A stretch of DNA of 64,000 nucleotides from JAFNAG01 sp963824985 (GTDB lineage Bacteria > Acidobacteriota > UBA6911). Shown one piece after another: positions 55,974-64,000 of the stretch (position 1 is the stretch's first letter; every line of letters starts with the position of its first letter). The notes under the pieces were generated by a model that ran no database searches, was not told the origin of the DNA, and saw only the letters and a program-made list of their open reading frames with translations. Made by a program: the position numbers and the translations under genes. The DNA lies in NCBI GenBank assembly GCA_963824985.1, contig CAWGRQ010000029.1, forward strand, positions 1 through 64,000, written 5' to 3'.

Positions 55974-56516
55974 CTATCGGGCGGCGAGCAGTTGCTCAAT
56001 CAGCTGGTCCAGAGCGACTGGATCGAACTTGCCCATGCGAAAATACTTCTGCCCTCCCTTGCGGTCAAAAAGCCAGCTGGCCGGCAGCGCCCCCATTCCT
56101 TGTTCGAACCACTCCTTGTAGAAAGTCTTCGCGAAGGTTTCGTCGTCCTGCTTCTGGCTCTTGATCAGGTTGATGAAATCAGCCTTCTGCCTGTCCAGGA
56201 AGGGGAGTGCGTCTGCAGCCTCAGCATCGAAGGAGACGGCGATCACCTCCAGGCCACGACCATGGTATTTCTGATAGAGCTTGACCATATCCGGGAATTC
56301 AGCGACGCACGGAGCGCACCACGTGGCCCACATGTTGACGAACACCACCTTGCCCTTCCGTTCGGCAATAGCTTTTTTGAGGCCGGCGGCATCAACCTCC
56401 TGAACAGAGCGCTTAGAGATTGGAGCCCGTCCCTGGCCGGCAGCAGATGCGCCGAGAGAGAATGCGACGATTATTGTCAATGCCGACCGGAGCCTGTTTC
56501 GCCGAAGTTGAGTCAC
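55974..56516 (-). CDS. TlpA-like exported thioredoxin
   Basis: A 180-residue thioredoxin-fold protein. A GTG start at 56516 gives a signal peptide (LRSALTIIVAFSLGASAAG). The redox motif WCAPC lies in VFVNMWATWCAPCVAEFPDM. After it come VIAVSFDAEAADALPFLD and the cis-Pro segment GALPASWLFDRKGG. Such proteins reduce cysteines in the periplasm. This one keeps two cysteines, unlike the selenoprotein at 17391. Confidence 0.9.
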   Translation of the reverse strand: MTQLRRNRLRSALTIIVAFSLGASAAGQGRAPISKRSVQEVDAAGLKKAIAERKGKVVFVNMWATWCAPCVAEFPDMVKLYQKYHGRGLEVIAVSFDAEAADALPFLDRQKADFINLIKSQKQDDETFAKTFYKEWFEQGMGALPASWLFDRKGGQKYFRMGKFDPVALDQLIEQLLAAR

Positions 56517-56680
56517 GATTTTCCTTCCCTGAAGAGGCCTTGAGTCCCATCCGGGCGCACGCCGCTGCCGGCGTCCCGGATACCAAAACACATCATACCT
56601 GGAAGGCCGGGTGGTTGAACAGGCTGCAGTCGGCATCGTGCGGAATTGGAAGTGAGAGTCGCTCCCCGAGAAAACAAAGC

Positions 56681-56722
56681 AAAAACGCCACGGATTACAC
56701 GGATTTCACAGATTCGTTCAAC
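56681..56722. repeat. CCACGGATTACACGG repeat
   Basis: AAAGCAAAAACGCCACGGAT followed by TACACGGATTTCACAG, an isolated arm of the family seen at 24225 and 35046. Confidence 0.65.
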
Positions 56723-56746
56723 AACTCTCGATCATGGAAGTCCGGG

Positions 56747-58321
56747 TTAGCGCGATCCGCGAGGCCTGGCTGTTTTTCTCTTCTGTGCGGACAGGGCGCG
56801 GAGGTTATAGGTCTGCTGGTATCCTGCGGTCCGGTTGGCCATGGTCACTTCGATGGCGCCCCGGGAGTCGCAGGCATAAGTCTCTTCGATGCTTTGACTG
56901 GCCGCTGGGTCAATCCGGTGTACCTCCAGCGCGCTCGGATCAGGCTCAGAACGAAGGGCAGGGTCCAGGGCAAACACAACCGAATCCCAGGGCGTGATGT
57001 CACCATCAGGCTGTCCGTCCGCGTTCAGGCGGCTGCACTCGAGATAGCGAAAATGACCGATGTTGTGCCCGGACATATAGCTGCGCCTGTGTATCAGGGG
57101 TGGCTCTTCCGGGCGGGGAAGGAGGATATCTTTGGCAAAAACGGAATCAAAAACCACTCTCCGGCCGGAATCGGACTCGCGCCAGACGCCGAAGTGCCTG
57201 GTGAACCGCTCCCGGAGCGTGTGTCCGGCGGCCGTATCCGCGGCGATCGCGAGCCCGATGGCAGTTGCGGAGCACGGGTAGGGGGACCGTCGCACACGCC
57301 GGCCATAACGCTCCCGCAGCATGCGGCCGACGATCGGCAGGTCAGAAGACCCGCCCACCAGATACATGACGGCGATATCGCTCCAGGCCACGTGATCGGT
57401 CTCGCGGGCTCTGCTCATCGCGGCCTCGACGGCTGCGATTGTGCGCTCGAGGAGCGGCCGGCAACGATCATAAAATTCATCCACGGGGACGATCGCCGTC
57501 CCGGCGCCCTCGAGGGCACAACCGAGATCGACGGCGATGTTTCGCGTGTTAGGGTGCAGGCTCTCTTTCTGCCGCCGGCACTCCTCCAACAACCGGTACT
57601 CGGACGATTCCGAGCCGGCCATGGCCACGCCCGCTCGCGCGAGAGTCAGCTCTTTGAGCAGCCGGTCGAAATCGTCGCCGCCCAACTGAGTGATCCCCGC
57701 GTCGGTGATGACCTCGTGATGATAATCTCTCCTGCTGATGATGGAAGCATCGAAGGTGCCGCCGCCGAGGTCGTACACAACGAGATATTCTCTGCGCACG
57801 GCCCAATCGTTGGCAGCATGGTGATGGGCGAACTCGATGCCGGCCGCCGATGGCTCGTTGATCATCCCCAGAACCCGGAAGCCGGCGCGGCGGAAACCCT
57901 CCATCGTCATGAATCGTTGATTGCTGTTGGCATTGGCGGGGACTCCGATCAATGCTTCCAGCGGCTCTCCGGCCTGCATCTGCAGGTTTGAACGCTGGCA
58001 CAGGTCCCGTCGCAGGGCGCTCAGATGCGCAACCAGGAGATCGAAGGCGGGCACGATTCGATCGCCGATCTGAACCGGTGCGTCCGGTGCTATATCAGCC
58101 AGCAGACGTTTCAGAGACTTCAGACATTCCCATCCCGGCTCAACTTCGCAAATCCGCGCATCCAGGCCAAAGACGATCCGGCCGGCTTTGGCTGCGACCA
58201 GCGTGGGGTACCATGACAGTGCGTCTCCGGATGCGGTCTGAAAACTGATGACCGGGTAGTTGCCGCGATCGACAGCAGCCACGACGGTCCGGGTGGTGCC
58301 GAAATCAATTCCAAGGCGCAT
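56747..58321 (-). CDS. Hsp70-family protein, short C-terminus
   Basis: A 524-residue actin-fold ATPase. The nucleotide-binding domain shows GIDFGTTRTVVAAVD at residue 4, ALIGVPANANSNQRFMTMEG, INEPSAAGIEF, VVYDLGGGTFDASI and MYLVGGSSDLPIVG. This is the full set of Hsp70 phosphate-binding loops. The remaining 130 residues are shorter than the DnaK substrate-binding domain plus lid and do not look like them closely, so this is a divergent HscC-type or specialised chaperone. No DnaJ or GrpE gene is adjacent. Confidence 0.85.
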   Translation of the reverse strand: MRLGIDFGTTRTVVAAVDRGNYPVISFQTASGDALSWYPTLVAAKAGRIVFGLDARICEVEPGWECLKSLKRLLADIAPDAPVQIGDRIVPAFDLLVAHLSALRRDLCQRSNLQMQAGEPLEALIGVPANANSNQRFMTMEGFRRAGFRVLGMINEPSAAGIEFAHHHAANDWAVRREYLVVYDLGGGTFDASIISRRDYHHEVITDAGITQLGGDDFDRLLKELTLARAGVAMAGSESSEYRLLEECRRQKESLHPNTRNIAVDLGCALEGAGTAIVPVDEFYDRCRPLLERTIAAVEAAMSRARETDHVAWSDIAVMYLVGGSSDLPIVGRMLRERYGRRVRRSPYPCSATAIGLAIAADTAAGHTLRERFTRHFGVWRESDSGRRVVFDSVFAKDILLPRPEEPPLIHRRSYMSGHNIGHFRYLECSRLNADGQPDGDITPWDSVVFALDPALRSEPDPSALEVHRIDPAASQSIEETYACDSRGAIEVTMANRTAGYQQTYNLRALSAQKRKTARPRGSR

Positions 58322-58337
58322 TTATGGCCTCCGCATC

Positions 58338-58475
58338 TGTTCCGAAAATATCTCTTTGCGCCCTCGCGCCCTTGCGTCCTTGCGTTAAAAAAATCAACGC
58401 AAGGACGCCAAGACGCCAAGACGCAAAGCCAAAAGATTTTCATGCGTCACCGGGTGCGCCCCGGGCACCTTCTGC
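58338..58475 (+). repeat. constant-end composite repeat, copy E
   Basis: It starts TGTTCCGAAAATATC and ends TTTTCATGCGTCACCGGGTG CGCCCCGGGCAC. The core is CTTGCGTCCTTGCGTT facing AACGCAAGGACGCCAAG, as in copy C but in the opposite orientation. Confidence 0.75.
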
Positions 58476-58512
58476 TGTCTTTCATCCGTTGCGAAACACG
58501 ATCCTGGACAGA

Positions 58513-59637
58513 CTACCGGGGCGTCGTTGACATCAGGTACACGGCAAAGGATGCCAGCCAATGCTCGCCGACATAATCCCCGCTGGCGACATGAGCCAGG
58601 GCCGCCGCGGCATGCCTCTGTGCAGAGTCTGCCAGTGCCTGGCGCGCCGGATCGGCAGTGGGGAGCGCGTCGGCGATGCTGTACATGCACCACGCCCGGC
58701 TGAGGTTCAGGCCGTCCAGATGCACAAGTTTGGGGTCTGTGCGGTCCGTGACCATCGCCGGTTCGAGAAGAGATTTGGGTTCCTGTCGGCCGATGCCGGG
58801 CAGGAAGCCGCGGAACCAGGCACGAAATTCGGCCGGTGCCAGGACCCTCAGCATCAGATCCGCCTCCATCAGCGATGGGGAGAAAAAGTCCTCTCCTCCA
58901 GGTTCCCAGGATGCGGGATAGGCTGTATCAGCCAGGAAATAAGTCCGGGCCCGTTCCGCAATCAGATTCTCCAGGGGTCCGTTTCCCACGGCACGGGCGT
59001 AATCGAGGCCGAATGCGAGGCCGAAGGCTGTGTTGGGATGAACGCCGGTGCGGATCGGATAGGTCTGTTTGGGCAGGAAATCGAGATATCTGGCGACCAT
59101 GGCATCGGCCAATGGCTGCAGGCTTGCGGCCCAGGTCCGGCCGTCGCCGTCGTTCCAGCCGTGCAATTCCTCTGCAAGTTTCAGGAGCCAGGCCCAGCCA
59201 TACAGGCGCTCAAAGGACTGGCGGTTGGGGGCCTTCAGGTAGGCTGCCTCCCTGAGAAGATTTCCGGCGGTCAGGTTCGCATCGAGCGCGGCTCGAATTT
59301 CTTTACTCTGCGGCAATTGCGGAAACAGGCGAAGCAGCCGGACCAGCATCCAGTGGCCGTGCACGGAGGAGTGCCAGTCAAAGCAACCATAGAAAGCCGG
59401 GTGCAAAGCCCTGGGACCCTGGATATCGGCGGCCTGATTCAGCACGTGTTCGGGCTTGTTCGGATACTCCTTCTGAATGCACGCCAGTGCGAGACGGGCG
59501 AATCGGGAGGCCTGCTCTTCGGAAAGAGCAGCCCGCAGGCCCGGTTTCGGTGACTGCGCGAAGGACGGAGTCCAATTTCCGAAAATGGTCAACAGCAGCA
59601 TGCCGGTTATTGCCATACGCGTTACGGTTCGTTTCAT
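58513..59637 (-). CDS. DUF2891 family exported protein
   Basis: A 374-residue protein with a signal peptide (MAITGMLLLTIFGNWTPSFA). RALHPAFYGCFDWHSSVHGH near residue 93 is the family's signature, with AWLLKLAEELHGW and SWEPGGEDFFSPSLMEADLM further on. The all-helical alpha/alpha-barrel look and conserved His, Trp and Glu residues suggest a carbohydrate-active enzyme, but no reaction is established. Monocistronic. Confidence 0.85.
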   Translation of the reverse strand: MKRTVTRMAITGMLLLTIFGNWTPSFAQSPKPGLRAALSEEQASRFARLALACIQKEYPNKPEHVLNQAADIQGPRALHPAFYGCFDWHSSVHGHWMLVRLLRLFPQLPQSKEIRAALDANLTAGNLLREAAYLKAPNRQSFERLYGWAWLLKLAEELHGWNDGDGRTWAASLQPLADAMVARYLDFLPKQTYPIRTGVHPNTAFGLAFGLDYARAVGNGPLENLIAERARTYFLADTAYPASWEPGGEDFFSPSLMEADLMLRVLAPAEFRAWFRGFLPGIGRQEPKSLLEPAMVTDRTDPKLVHLDGLNLSRAWCMYSIADALPTADPARQALADSAQRHAAAALAHVASGDYVGEHWLASFAVYLMSTTPR

Positions 59638-59768
59638 CCCATTTCCTCGCCGGCAATGTGCCTGAGATCAAGACGCGCATCCGGATCCCGCCGGAAATCG
59701 GCCGGGAGGCCACTTGTTCCCGGAGAGCCATTCTCGCACTATGGTAACATCGGTAGGCAGGAGTGCCT

Positions 59769-60560
59769 ATGGTTATTGAAGGGGGGGCAGACAGCCGCGG
59801 AGGGCTCGATCGGGACCCTCGTGGGGACCGGGGGAGAATGGTGCGCCGCGGACTCCATCTTTGCGTCGTCAGCGTGGTCTGGAACATCTTTGAAGGGATG
59901 GTTGCGGTTGCTTCGGGACTGGTGGCGGGATCGGTTGCGCTGGTCGGTTTCGGCATGGATTCCTTCATAGAAACCGCGAGTGCCGCAGGCGTGGGCTGGC
60001 GCTTTTCTTATGAGATGGCCGGCGGATCCAGGGAGAAGTCCGACCTTGCGGAGCGAAGGGCCGCGCGGTTTGCCGGCCTCCTCCTGCTCCTGCTGGCCCT
60101 GTATATCCTCTTCGATGCCGGGCGCCGCCTGCTGAGCCTGGGCCGTGAGCCCGAGCCCAGCAGGATCGGGATCATTCTGACGGTCATTTCCCTGGGCGCA
60201 ATGCCTCTGCTCGGGCGTGCCAAACTGAAGCTTGCCGGAAGGCTGGAAAGCCGCGCACTCCGTGCCGATGCCTACGAGACTATTACCTGCGCCTGGCTTT
60301 CGGCCACCACCCTGGCGGGGCTGCTGCTTAATGCCGTGTTTGGGTGGTGGTGGGCCGATCCGCTGGCTGCCCTCGTGCTCATCCCATTGATCGTGAGGGA
60401 AGGCCTGGAAGGGCTGCGGGGCGAAGGCTGCGGCGATGAAGCGGGACAGGCCCATCAGGCGTGCGGCTGCGGCCATGCCGACTGTTGCGCCGGCGCCTCG
60501 GGAGCGCCGCTTCCTGAAGCCGAGAAGGACGGCGCGGGTGATCGCGACGCCCTTCACTGA
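59769..60560 (+). CDS. cation-efflux-like membrane protein
   Basis: A 263-residue membrane protein with about six helices. VVSVVWNIFEGMVAVASGLV, AGSVALVGFGMDSFIETAS and ALRADAYETITCAWLSATTL recall the cation diffusion facilitator family, in which the Asp/Asp/Glu sites bind zinc or other divalent ions. The tail from about 220 is His/Cys-rich (CGCGHADCCAG), a likely metal-binding end. The usual C-terminal cytoplasmic domain is missing. The next genes run on the other strand and overlap its end by seven bases. Confidence 0.8.
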   Translation: MVIEGGADSRGGLDRDPRGDRGRMVRRGLHLCVVSVVWNIFEGMVAVASGLVAGSVALVGFGMDSFIETASAAGVGWRFSYEMAGGSREKSDLAERRAARFAGLLLLLLALYILFDAGRRLLSLGREPEPSRIGIILTVISLGAMPLLGRAKLKLAGRLESRALRADAYETITCAWLSATTLAGLLLNAVFGWWWADPLAALVLIPLIVREGLEGLRGEGCGDEAGQAHQACGCGHADCCAGASGAPLPEAEKDGAGDRDALH

Positions 60561-60910
60561 TCGCCGGAACCGGGATCGGCGGCCTCGGCAAGCAGGCTTT
60601 GAGCATCGGCATAATCCCGTCGCCGCACGCGGATCACCGCGGCGAAGGCCGACGGATTAAAGAAGCCCGCTGTCATCCCCAGGGGGAATGTGCGCAAGCC
60701 CTCCTCCCCCTGGACCACGTACGGGATGCCGGCCGAGTCGAGCACGGATTTCACGACTGAGAGCAACGCTACTTCCGGGGTGGCGAACAGATCGACCAGT
60801 TCCTCCGCGGTTTCGATTTCATCCTCCGGATCGGCGACCAGTTCGACGCCGCAGGAACTGCACTGGAGCTGTCCGTCCGGAAATGAGATACGGCATGTGG
60901 GGCAGAACAT
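60554..60910 (-). CDS. zinc-ribbon and DUF2007-like protein
   Basis: A 118-residue protein from ATG 60910, with GGAGG just upstream. The N-terminus MFCPTCRISFPDG...CSSCGVEL is a zinc ribbon. The rest (LLSVVKSVLDSAGIPYVVQG ... VIRVRRRDYADAQSLLAEA) is the DUF2007-type small alpha/beta domain, often fused or next to membrane and signalling genes. An upstream in-frame ATG would overlap the SDR gene and lacks a ribosome site. Confidence 0.75.
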   Translation of the reverse strand: MFCPTCRISFPDGQLQCSSCGVELVADPEDEIETAEELVDLFATPEVALLSVVKSVLDSAGIPYVVQGEEGLRTFPLGMTAGFFNPSAFAAVIRVRRRDYADAQSLLAEAADPGSGDQ

Positions 60911-60944
60911 TCGAATCCTCCTTGAAGGGAACGGTATCTCCGGG

Positions 60945-61709
60945 CTACCCGGCCAATCCGCCGCCGTCGACAACCAGGGTCGTGCCGGTCACGAACGAAG
61001 CGGCATCACCGGCGAGATAGAGCGCCGCCTGCGCAATATCCTCCGGCGATCCGATACGGCCCAGCGGCCGCCGGGCCGCATCCTGCAGGAACGCCTCCAG
61101 GGGCTCGCCAAGCTGTTCCGCCTCTCGCCTCAGCATGGCGGTATCGGTATCCCCGGGACAGATGCAGTTGACGCGGATGTTCTGCGCGGCATGATCCAGC
61201 GCCATCGCCTTGGTCAGCAATACGACCCCGCCTTTGGAGGCGCAATAGGCTGCCGCCTTGCGCCCCCCGACCATTCCCCAGCCGGAAGAGATGTTGATGA
61301 TGGCTCCCCCGCCGCCGCAGGTCATGATTGGAATAGCGTGCCTGGCGAGCAGAAAGATCGACTTGAGGTTGACCGCCATGACGCGATCCCAATCCTCTTC
61401 ATTCATCTCGGGAACCGTGGCGCGCCGGATTATGCCGGCGTTGTTGCAAAGGATGTCCAGACCGCCGAATGCGGCGAGAGTTTTTTGCACGGCACCGGCA
61501 CAATCCGCCGCGCGGGTGACATCACAGTGCACGAAGATCGCGCGGCCGCCCGTGCCTGTTATCAATTCGGCTGCCAGTCCGCCGGCCATTGAATCCAGAT
61601 CCGCGATCGCGACCGAGGCGCCCTGCCGGGCGAAAAGAGCGGCAATCGCCCGGCCGATTCCGGATGCCCCGCCCGTGATCAGTGCGCTCCTGCCGCTCAG
61701 ATCATTCAT
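60945..61709 (-). CDS. short-chain dehydrogenase/reductase
   Basis: A 254-residue NAD(P)-dependent oxidoreductase. ALITGGASGIGRAIAALFAR at the N-terminus is the Rossmann dinucleotide site, LCNNAGIIRR the NNAG motif, INISSGWGMVG the catalytic Ser and AYCASKGGVVLLTKAMALD the Tyr-x-x-x-Lys. The Asp in IADLD suggests NAD preference. The substrate is not indicated. The ATG at 61709 fits the Rossmann start; further in-frame codons upstream lie in a repeat. Confidence 0.9.
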   Translation of the reverse strand: MNDLSGRSALITGGASGIGRAIAALFARQGASVAIADLDSMAGGLAAELITGTGGRAIFVHCDVTRAADCAGAVQKTLAAFGGLDILCNNAGIIRRATVPEMNEEDWDRVMAVNLKSIFLLARHAIPIMTCGGGGAIINISSGWGMVGGRKAAAYCASKGGVVLLTKAMALDHAAQNIRVNCICPGDTDTAMLRREAEQLGEPLEAFLQDAARRPLGRIGSPEDIAQAALYLAGDAASFVTGTTLVVDGGGLAG

Positions 61710-61749
61710 GAATCCCCCCATGCTGAAATAGAACAGAATGAATTCAAGC

Positions 61750-61815
61750 CGCGGATGAACGCGGATGGACATGGATCGTATCAGTGAAAATCCGCGTTCA
61801 TCCGCGGCCTGAAAT
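61750..61815. repeat. GCGGATGAACGCGG-type hairpin
   Basis: AAGCCGCGGATGAACGCGGA faces CGCGTTCATCCGCGGCCTG around ATCGTATCAGTG. It separates the SDR gene from gcvPB and partly overlaps the 3' end of the latter. Confidence 0.7.
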
Positions 61816-63444
61816 GTCCTGTGGTCCTGATTTCACAGATCTGGGTCCCGGCTCGCGCTTCATCCGATGGCGATTTTTCCTGAGATAGGCGCGCCAGGTC
61901 ATCGCCCAGCGCGCGGGGTCGTCCAGGGGCGCATGATCGATGGTGTGAATGGCGGCGTTGTGAGGCGCAGCCTTCACCATTTCCGGATTTTGGCGGGCCT
62001 CCCCGGCCACGTGCGCCAGGATGGCCGCGTACTCGTCGAGATCCCCTCTGGAATAGGACTCGGTCGGTTCCAGAGTGCACGGTTCGGGAACAATAAAGGG
62101 ATGATGGCTGGTCCAGTAGTGAACGCCGAAATCCGCGCTTCGCAGGCCGAGTTCTTCGGAATGCACGCCGGTATCCCGCGTCAGGGCTTCCCAACTGTAC
62201 CGGACCTGCTCGATGCGGCGCTTCCCGCGCGCGTAGGGCGCACTTACCCCCTGGATCCGCAGCATCTTCTGCAAAAGGTAGTTGTTGTTCAGAACCGCGA
62301 TGTCCGCCACCTCGCGCAATCCGCGCGCTCCGAGAGCCATGACCCAGGCGTAGGCCCGCAGCACAACAGGAGCGACCCCGTAAAAGGGTGCAACTTTGCC
62401 GATACTCTCCGGCCGATCATAGTTCAGATGATACCGGTGGCCGTCAAACTCGACTACCGGCAGCGGGAGAAACCTCGCCAACTCATGGGTGACGCCGCTG
62501 GCTCCTACCGCGGGACCACCGCATCCGTGAGGCGATGAAAACGTCTTGTGAAGATTGAAGTGGCACAGGTCAAAGCCGGCCTCCCGGGCCCGCGTAATGC
62601 CGAGGATCCCGTTGGCATTCGCCTGATCATAGGAACAGAGTCCCCCGGCGTCATGGACGACCCGGACAAACTCGGCGATGCGGGGATTATAAATTCCTGT
62701 GTCCTCCGGATTGGTGATCAGAAGGCCGGCGGTGCGATCGGATACCGCCGCGCGCAGGCCCGCCAGGTCGGGGTACCCATCCTCATCCGGCTGCAGGGTT
62801 ATGATTTTGAATCCGGCCGTCCGGGCACAGGCGGCATTGGACGGGTGCGAAAAAATCGTGGTGATGATCTCGTCGCGCCCCGCATAACCGTGCGCGTGAT
62901 GATACGCTCTAATGATGGATGCATTCGCATAGATCGCCGCCGAACCGGCGGCGGGCTGAAACGAAAACTGGTCCATCCCCGAGATCTCCTTGAGCATCTG
63001 CTCGAACCGATGAAGGATCTTCAGGATCCCCTGAATCGTCGATTCATCCTGCAGGGGATGAAGGTCCGTCATTTTGGGGTTCCTGGCCAACCGGTCGTTG
63101 ATCTTGGGGCTGTATTTCATCGTGCAGGTGCCTTGACCGACGTCGATATTCAAATCGACACCAAGGTTTTCCTGTGAAAGCCTCATGTAATGTCTGAGCA
63201 CCTGGAGCTGGGACAATTCAGGCAGGGAAGGAGGGGATTTGCGGCGCATCCCTTCGGGAACCAGCGGTTCGGAGCCGGCGACCGCGAGGCGGATCCCTTC
63301 CTCGACCTCAGGTACGAGAATTCCGCGCTGGCCCGGCTCCCCAAGTTCAAAAATGATCGGTTCATCCCAGCGGGCCTGATGGTATCTCCGCAATCTTGGG
63401 GGTACGGGTTTGGAGTTCCGGTTGGAAGATTTTGATCTGGTCAT
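61798..63444 (-). CDS. gcvPB: glycine decarboxylase P-protein subunit 2
   Basis: A 548-residue PLP enzyme, the C-terminal-half subunit of the split P-protein. FNLHKTFSSPHGCGGPAVGA holds the PLP lysine near residue 305. Other marks are MKYSPKINDRLARNP near 107, FSFQPAAGSAAIYANASIIR near 155 and HPFIVPEPCTLEPTESYSR near 465. With GcvPA it decarboxylates glycine and passes the aminomethyl group to the H-protein. The last residues are replaced by a repeat-derived tail (reading through the hairpin at 61798-61815), so the C-terminus is slightly longer than usual. Its ATG overlaps the gcvPA stop. Confidence 0.93.
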   Translation of the reverse strand: MTRSKSSNRNSKPVPPRLRRYHQARWDEPIIFELGEPGQRGILVPEVEEGIRLAVAGSEPLVPEGMRRKSPPSLPELSQLQVLRHYMRLSQENLGVDLNIDVGQGTCTMKYSPKINDRLARNPKMTDLHPLQDESTIQGILKILHRFEQMLKEISGMDQFSFQPAAGSAAIYANASIIRAYHHAHGYAGRDEIITTIFSHPSNAACARTAGFKIITLQPDEDGYPDLAGLRAAVSDRTAGLLITNPEDTGIYNPRIAEFVRVVHDAGGLCSYDQANANGILGITRAREAGFDLCHFNLHKTFSSPHGCGGPAVGASGVTHELARFLPLPVVEFDGHRYHLNYDRPESIGKVAPFYGVAPVVLRAYAWVMALGARGLREVADIAVLNNNYLLQKMLRIQGVSAPYARGKRRIEQVRYSWEALTRDTGVHSEELGLRSADFGVHYWTSHHPFIVPEPCTLEPTESYSRGDLDEYAAILAHVAGEARQNPEMVKAAPHNAAIHTIDHAPLDDPARWAMTWRAYLRKNRHRMKREPGPRSVKSGPQDISGRG

Positions 63445-64000
63445 GCGACTACCTCACGCAGGGCGGCTGTCAGCCGGTCGAGATCGCTTTTGGAATGAAC
63501 CTCCGTGACGCTGTACAGGGCGTTCTGGCCGAGTTCAGGAAACTCTCCGGACAGGTCCCTGCCTCCGAATATGCCAAGTCTCAGCAGTTCGTGGTGGATT
63601 TCGGCCACGGTTTTACCGGTGCCGTCGAAGTTGACGACAAATTCGCCGAAGTGGGGGGACTGGAAGAGGGGCGTTTGGATTCCGTCAATGGTGGCCAGAG
63701 TCATCATGGCGTACCTGGCCCGGGAGATGATCCCTTCGCCGATTTCGACCATCCCCTGCGGCCCCATCAGTGCCAGGTAGACGCCGGCCGTAATCCCCCA
63801 CAGAGCGGCTGCCGTTCCGACCCACTCCTTCCCCTTTTCCCGGAGGGCGAATGAGGTGCGCTCGTAGGCGACGTCGCCGAATCCGTATTCTCCTTTCACC
63901 CGCGTGGCGGTGATGCCGAAGAGGCGTGAAGGGTACTCCATCACAAACCTCTCTTCATCGCGAGTCGCGATAAATCCGGCCTGGCCGCCTCCGAACTGCA
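63441..64000 (-). CDS. gcvPA: glycine decarboxylase P-protein subunit 1, partial
   Basis: Only the C-terminal 186 codons are in the window; the gene runs out of the right end. The frame continues without a stop to base 64000 (LQFGGGQAGFIATRDEERFV). FVMEYPSRLFGITATRV and AGVYLALMGPQGMVEIGEGI fit the family end. Four-base overlap with gcvPB (ATGA). The upstream part of the operon (gcvT, gcvH) would be to the right. Confidence 0.93.
   Translation of the reverse strand, partial: QFGGGQAGFIATRDEERFVMEYPSRLFGITATRVKGEYGFGDVAYERTSFALREKGKEWVGTAAALWGITAGVYLALMGPQGMVEIGEGIISRARYAMMTLATIDGIQTPLFQSPHFGEFVVNFDGTGKTVAEIHHELLRLGIFGGRDLSGEFPELGQNALYSVTEVHSKSDLDRLTAALREVVA

Noticed and set aside
58513..58693. 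Extension of the composite repeat into the DUF2891 gene
   Set aside because: Similarity to the repeat ends before the stop codon, and the gene's C-terminus reads normally.

Overview
This is a GC-rich 64 kb bacterial chromosomal window. Its best taxonomic pointer is a protein with the acidobacterial type of von Willebrand-like domain (53811-55712). Together with exported S9, M14 and M3 peptidases, TPR proteins and very many dispersed palindromic repeats, this suggests an Acidobacteriota genome, probably assembled from a metagenome. No rRNA, tRNA, prophage, transposase or CRISPR array was found. Several genes, most densely between 18 and 28 kb and also near 5.7-6.8 kb and 8.3 kb, read well only after joining two or three frames. 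Those breaks look more like base-call errors than gene decay.

Left part (100-13747, almost all on the minus strand) is the most unusual region. It carries two AAA ATPases of the Vps4/katanin type, each with an N-terminal MIT-like helical bundle, and one protein that resembles eukaryotic and archaeal ESCRT-III (Snf7/CHMP) over its whole length. It also carries two further small charged coiled-coil proteins of ESCRT-III-like size, a leaderless subtilisin-like protease with a zinc-finger tail, a zinc-ribbon protein, a small helical protein and a membrane protein with a CsgG/LpoB-like domain. Upstream on the same strand lie an FHA-domain protein and a four-helix membrane protein. I propose this is a bacterial ESCRT-like membrane-remodelling locus coupled to proteolysis.

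Middle part (13.8-33 kb): an exported dipeptidyl-peptidase, a metallo-beta-lactamase-fold hydrolase, and a thioredoxin-like protein whose redox motif contains an in-frame TGA followed by a bacterial SECIS-like hairpin, so a probable selenoprotein. Then follow an M14 carboxypeptidase, two PLP-dependent aminotransferases, the archaeal-type amidotransferase pair GatE-GatD, a SpoIIE-type phosphatase and a TPR lipoprotein.

Right part (33-64 kb): an exported M3 peptidase, two ABC export systems, a MOT1-type molybdate transporter and cytochrome bd oxidase (cydAB). Next come a TPR plus zinc-ribbon pair and a DsrD-like winged-helix protein next to a CbiA/DsrN-like amidase with no dsrAB in view. After these lie a large ATPase-TPR protein with a TonB-like neighbour, the VWA-related protein, a TlpA-like thioredoxin, a short Hsp70, a DUF2891 protein, a cation-efflux protein and an SDR oxidoreductase. 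The window ends in the two subunits of glycine decarboxylase (gcvPB, and gcvPA cut by the window end).

Intergenic space is filled by several repeat families: foldback elements with TGTTTAGCC ends (seven copies), short hairpins built on ACGCGGATGAACGCGGAT, CCCGGGGC palindromes, a 34-bp tandem hairpin array, and a composite family with constant ends but different palindromic cores.
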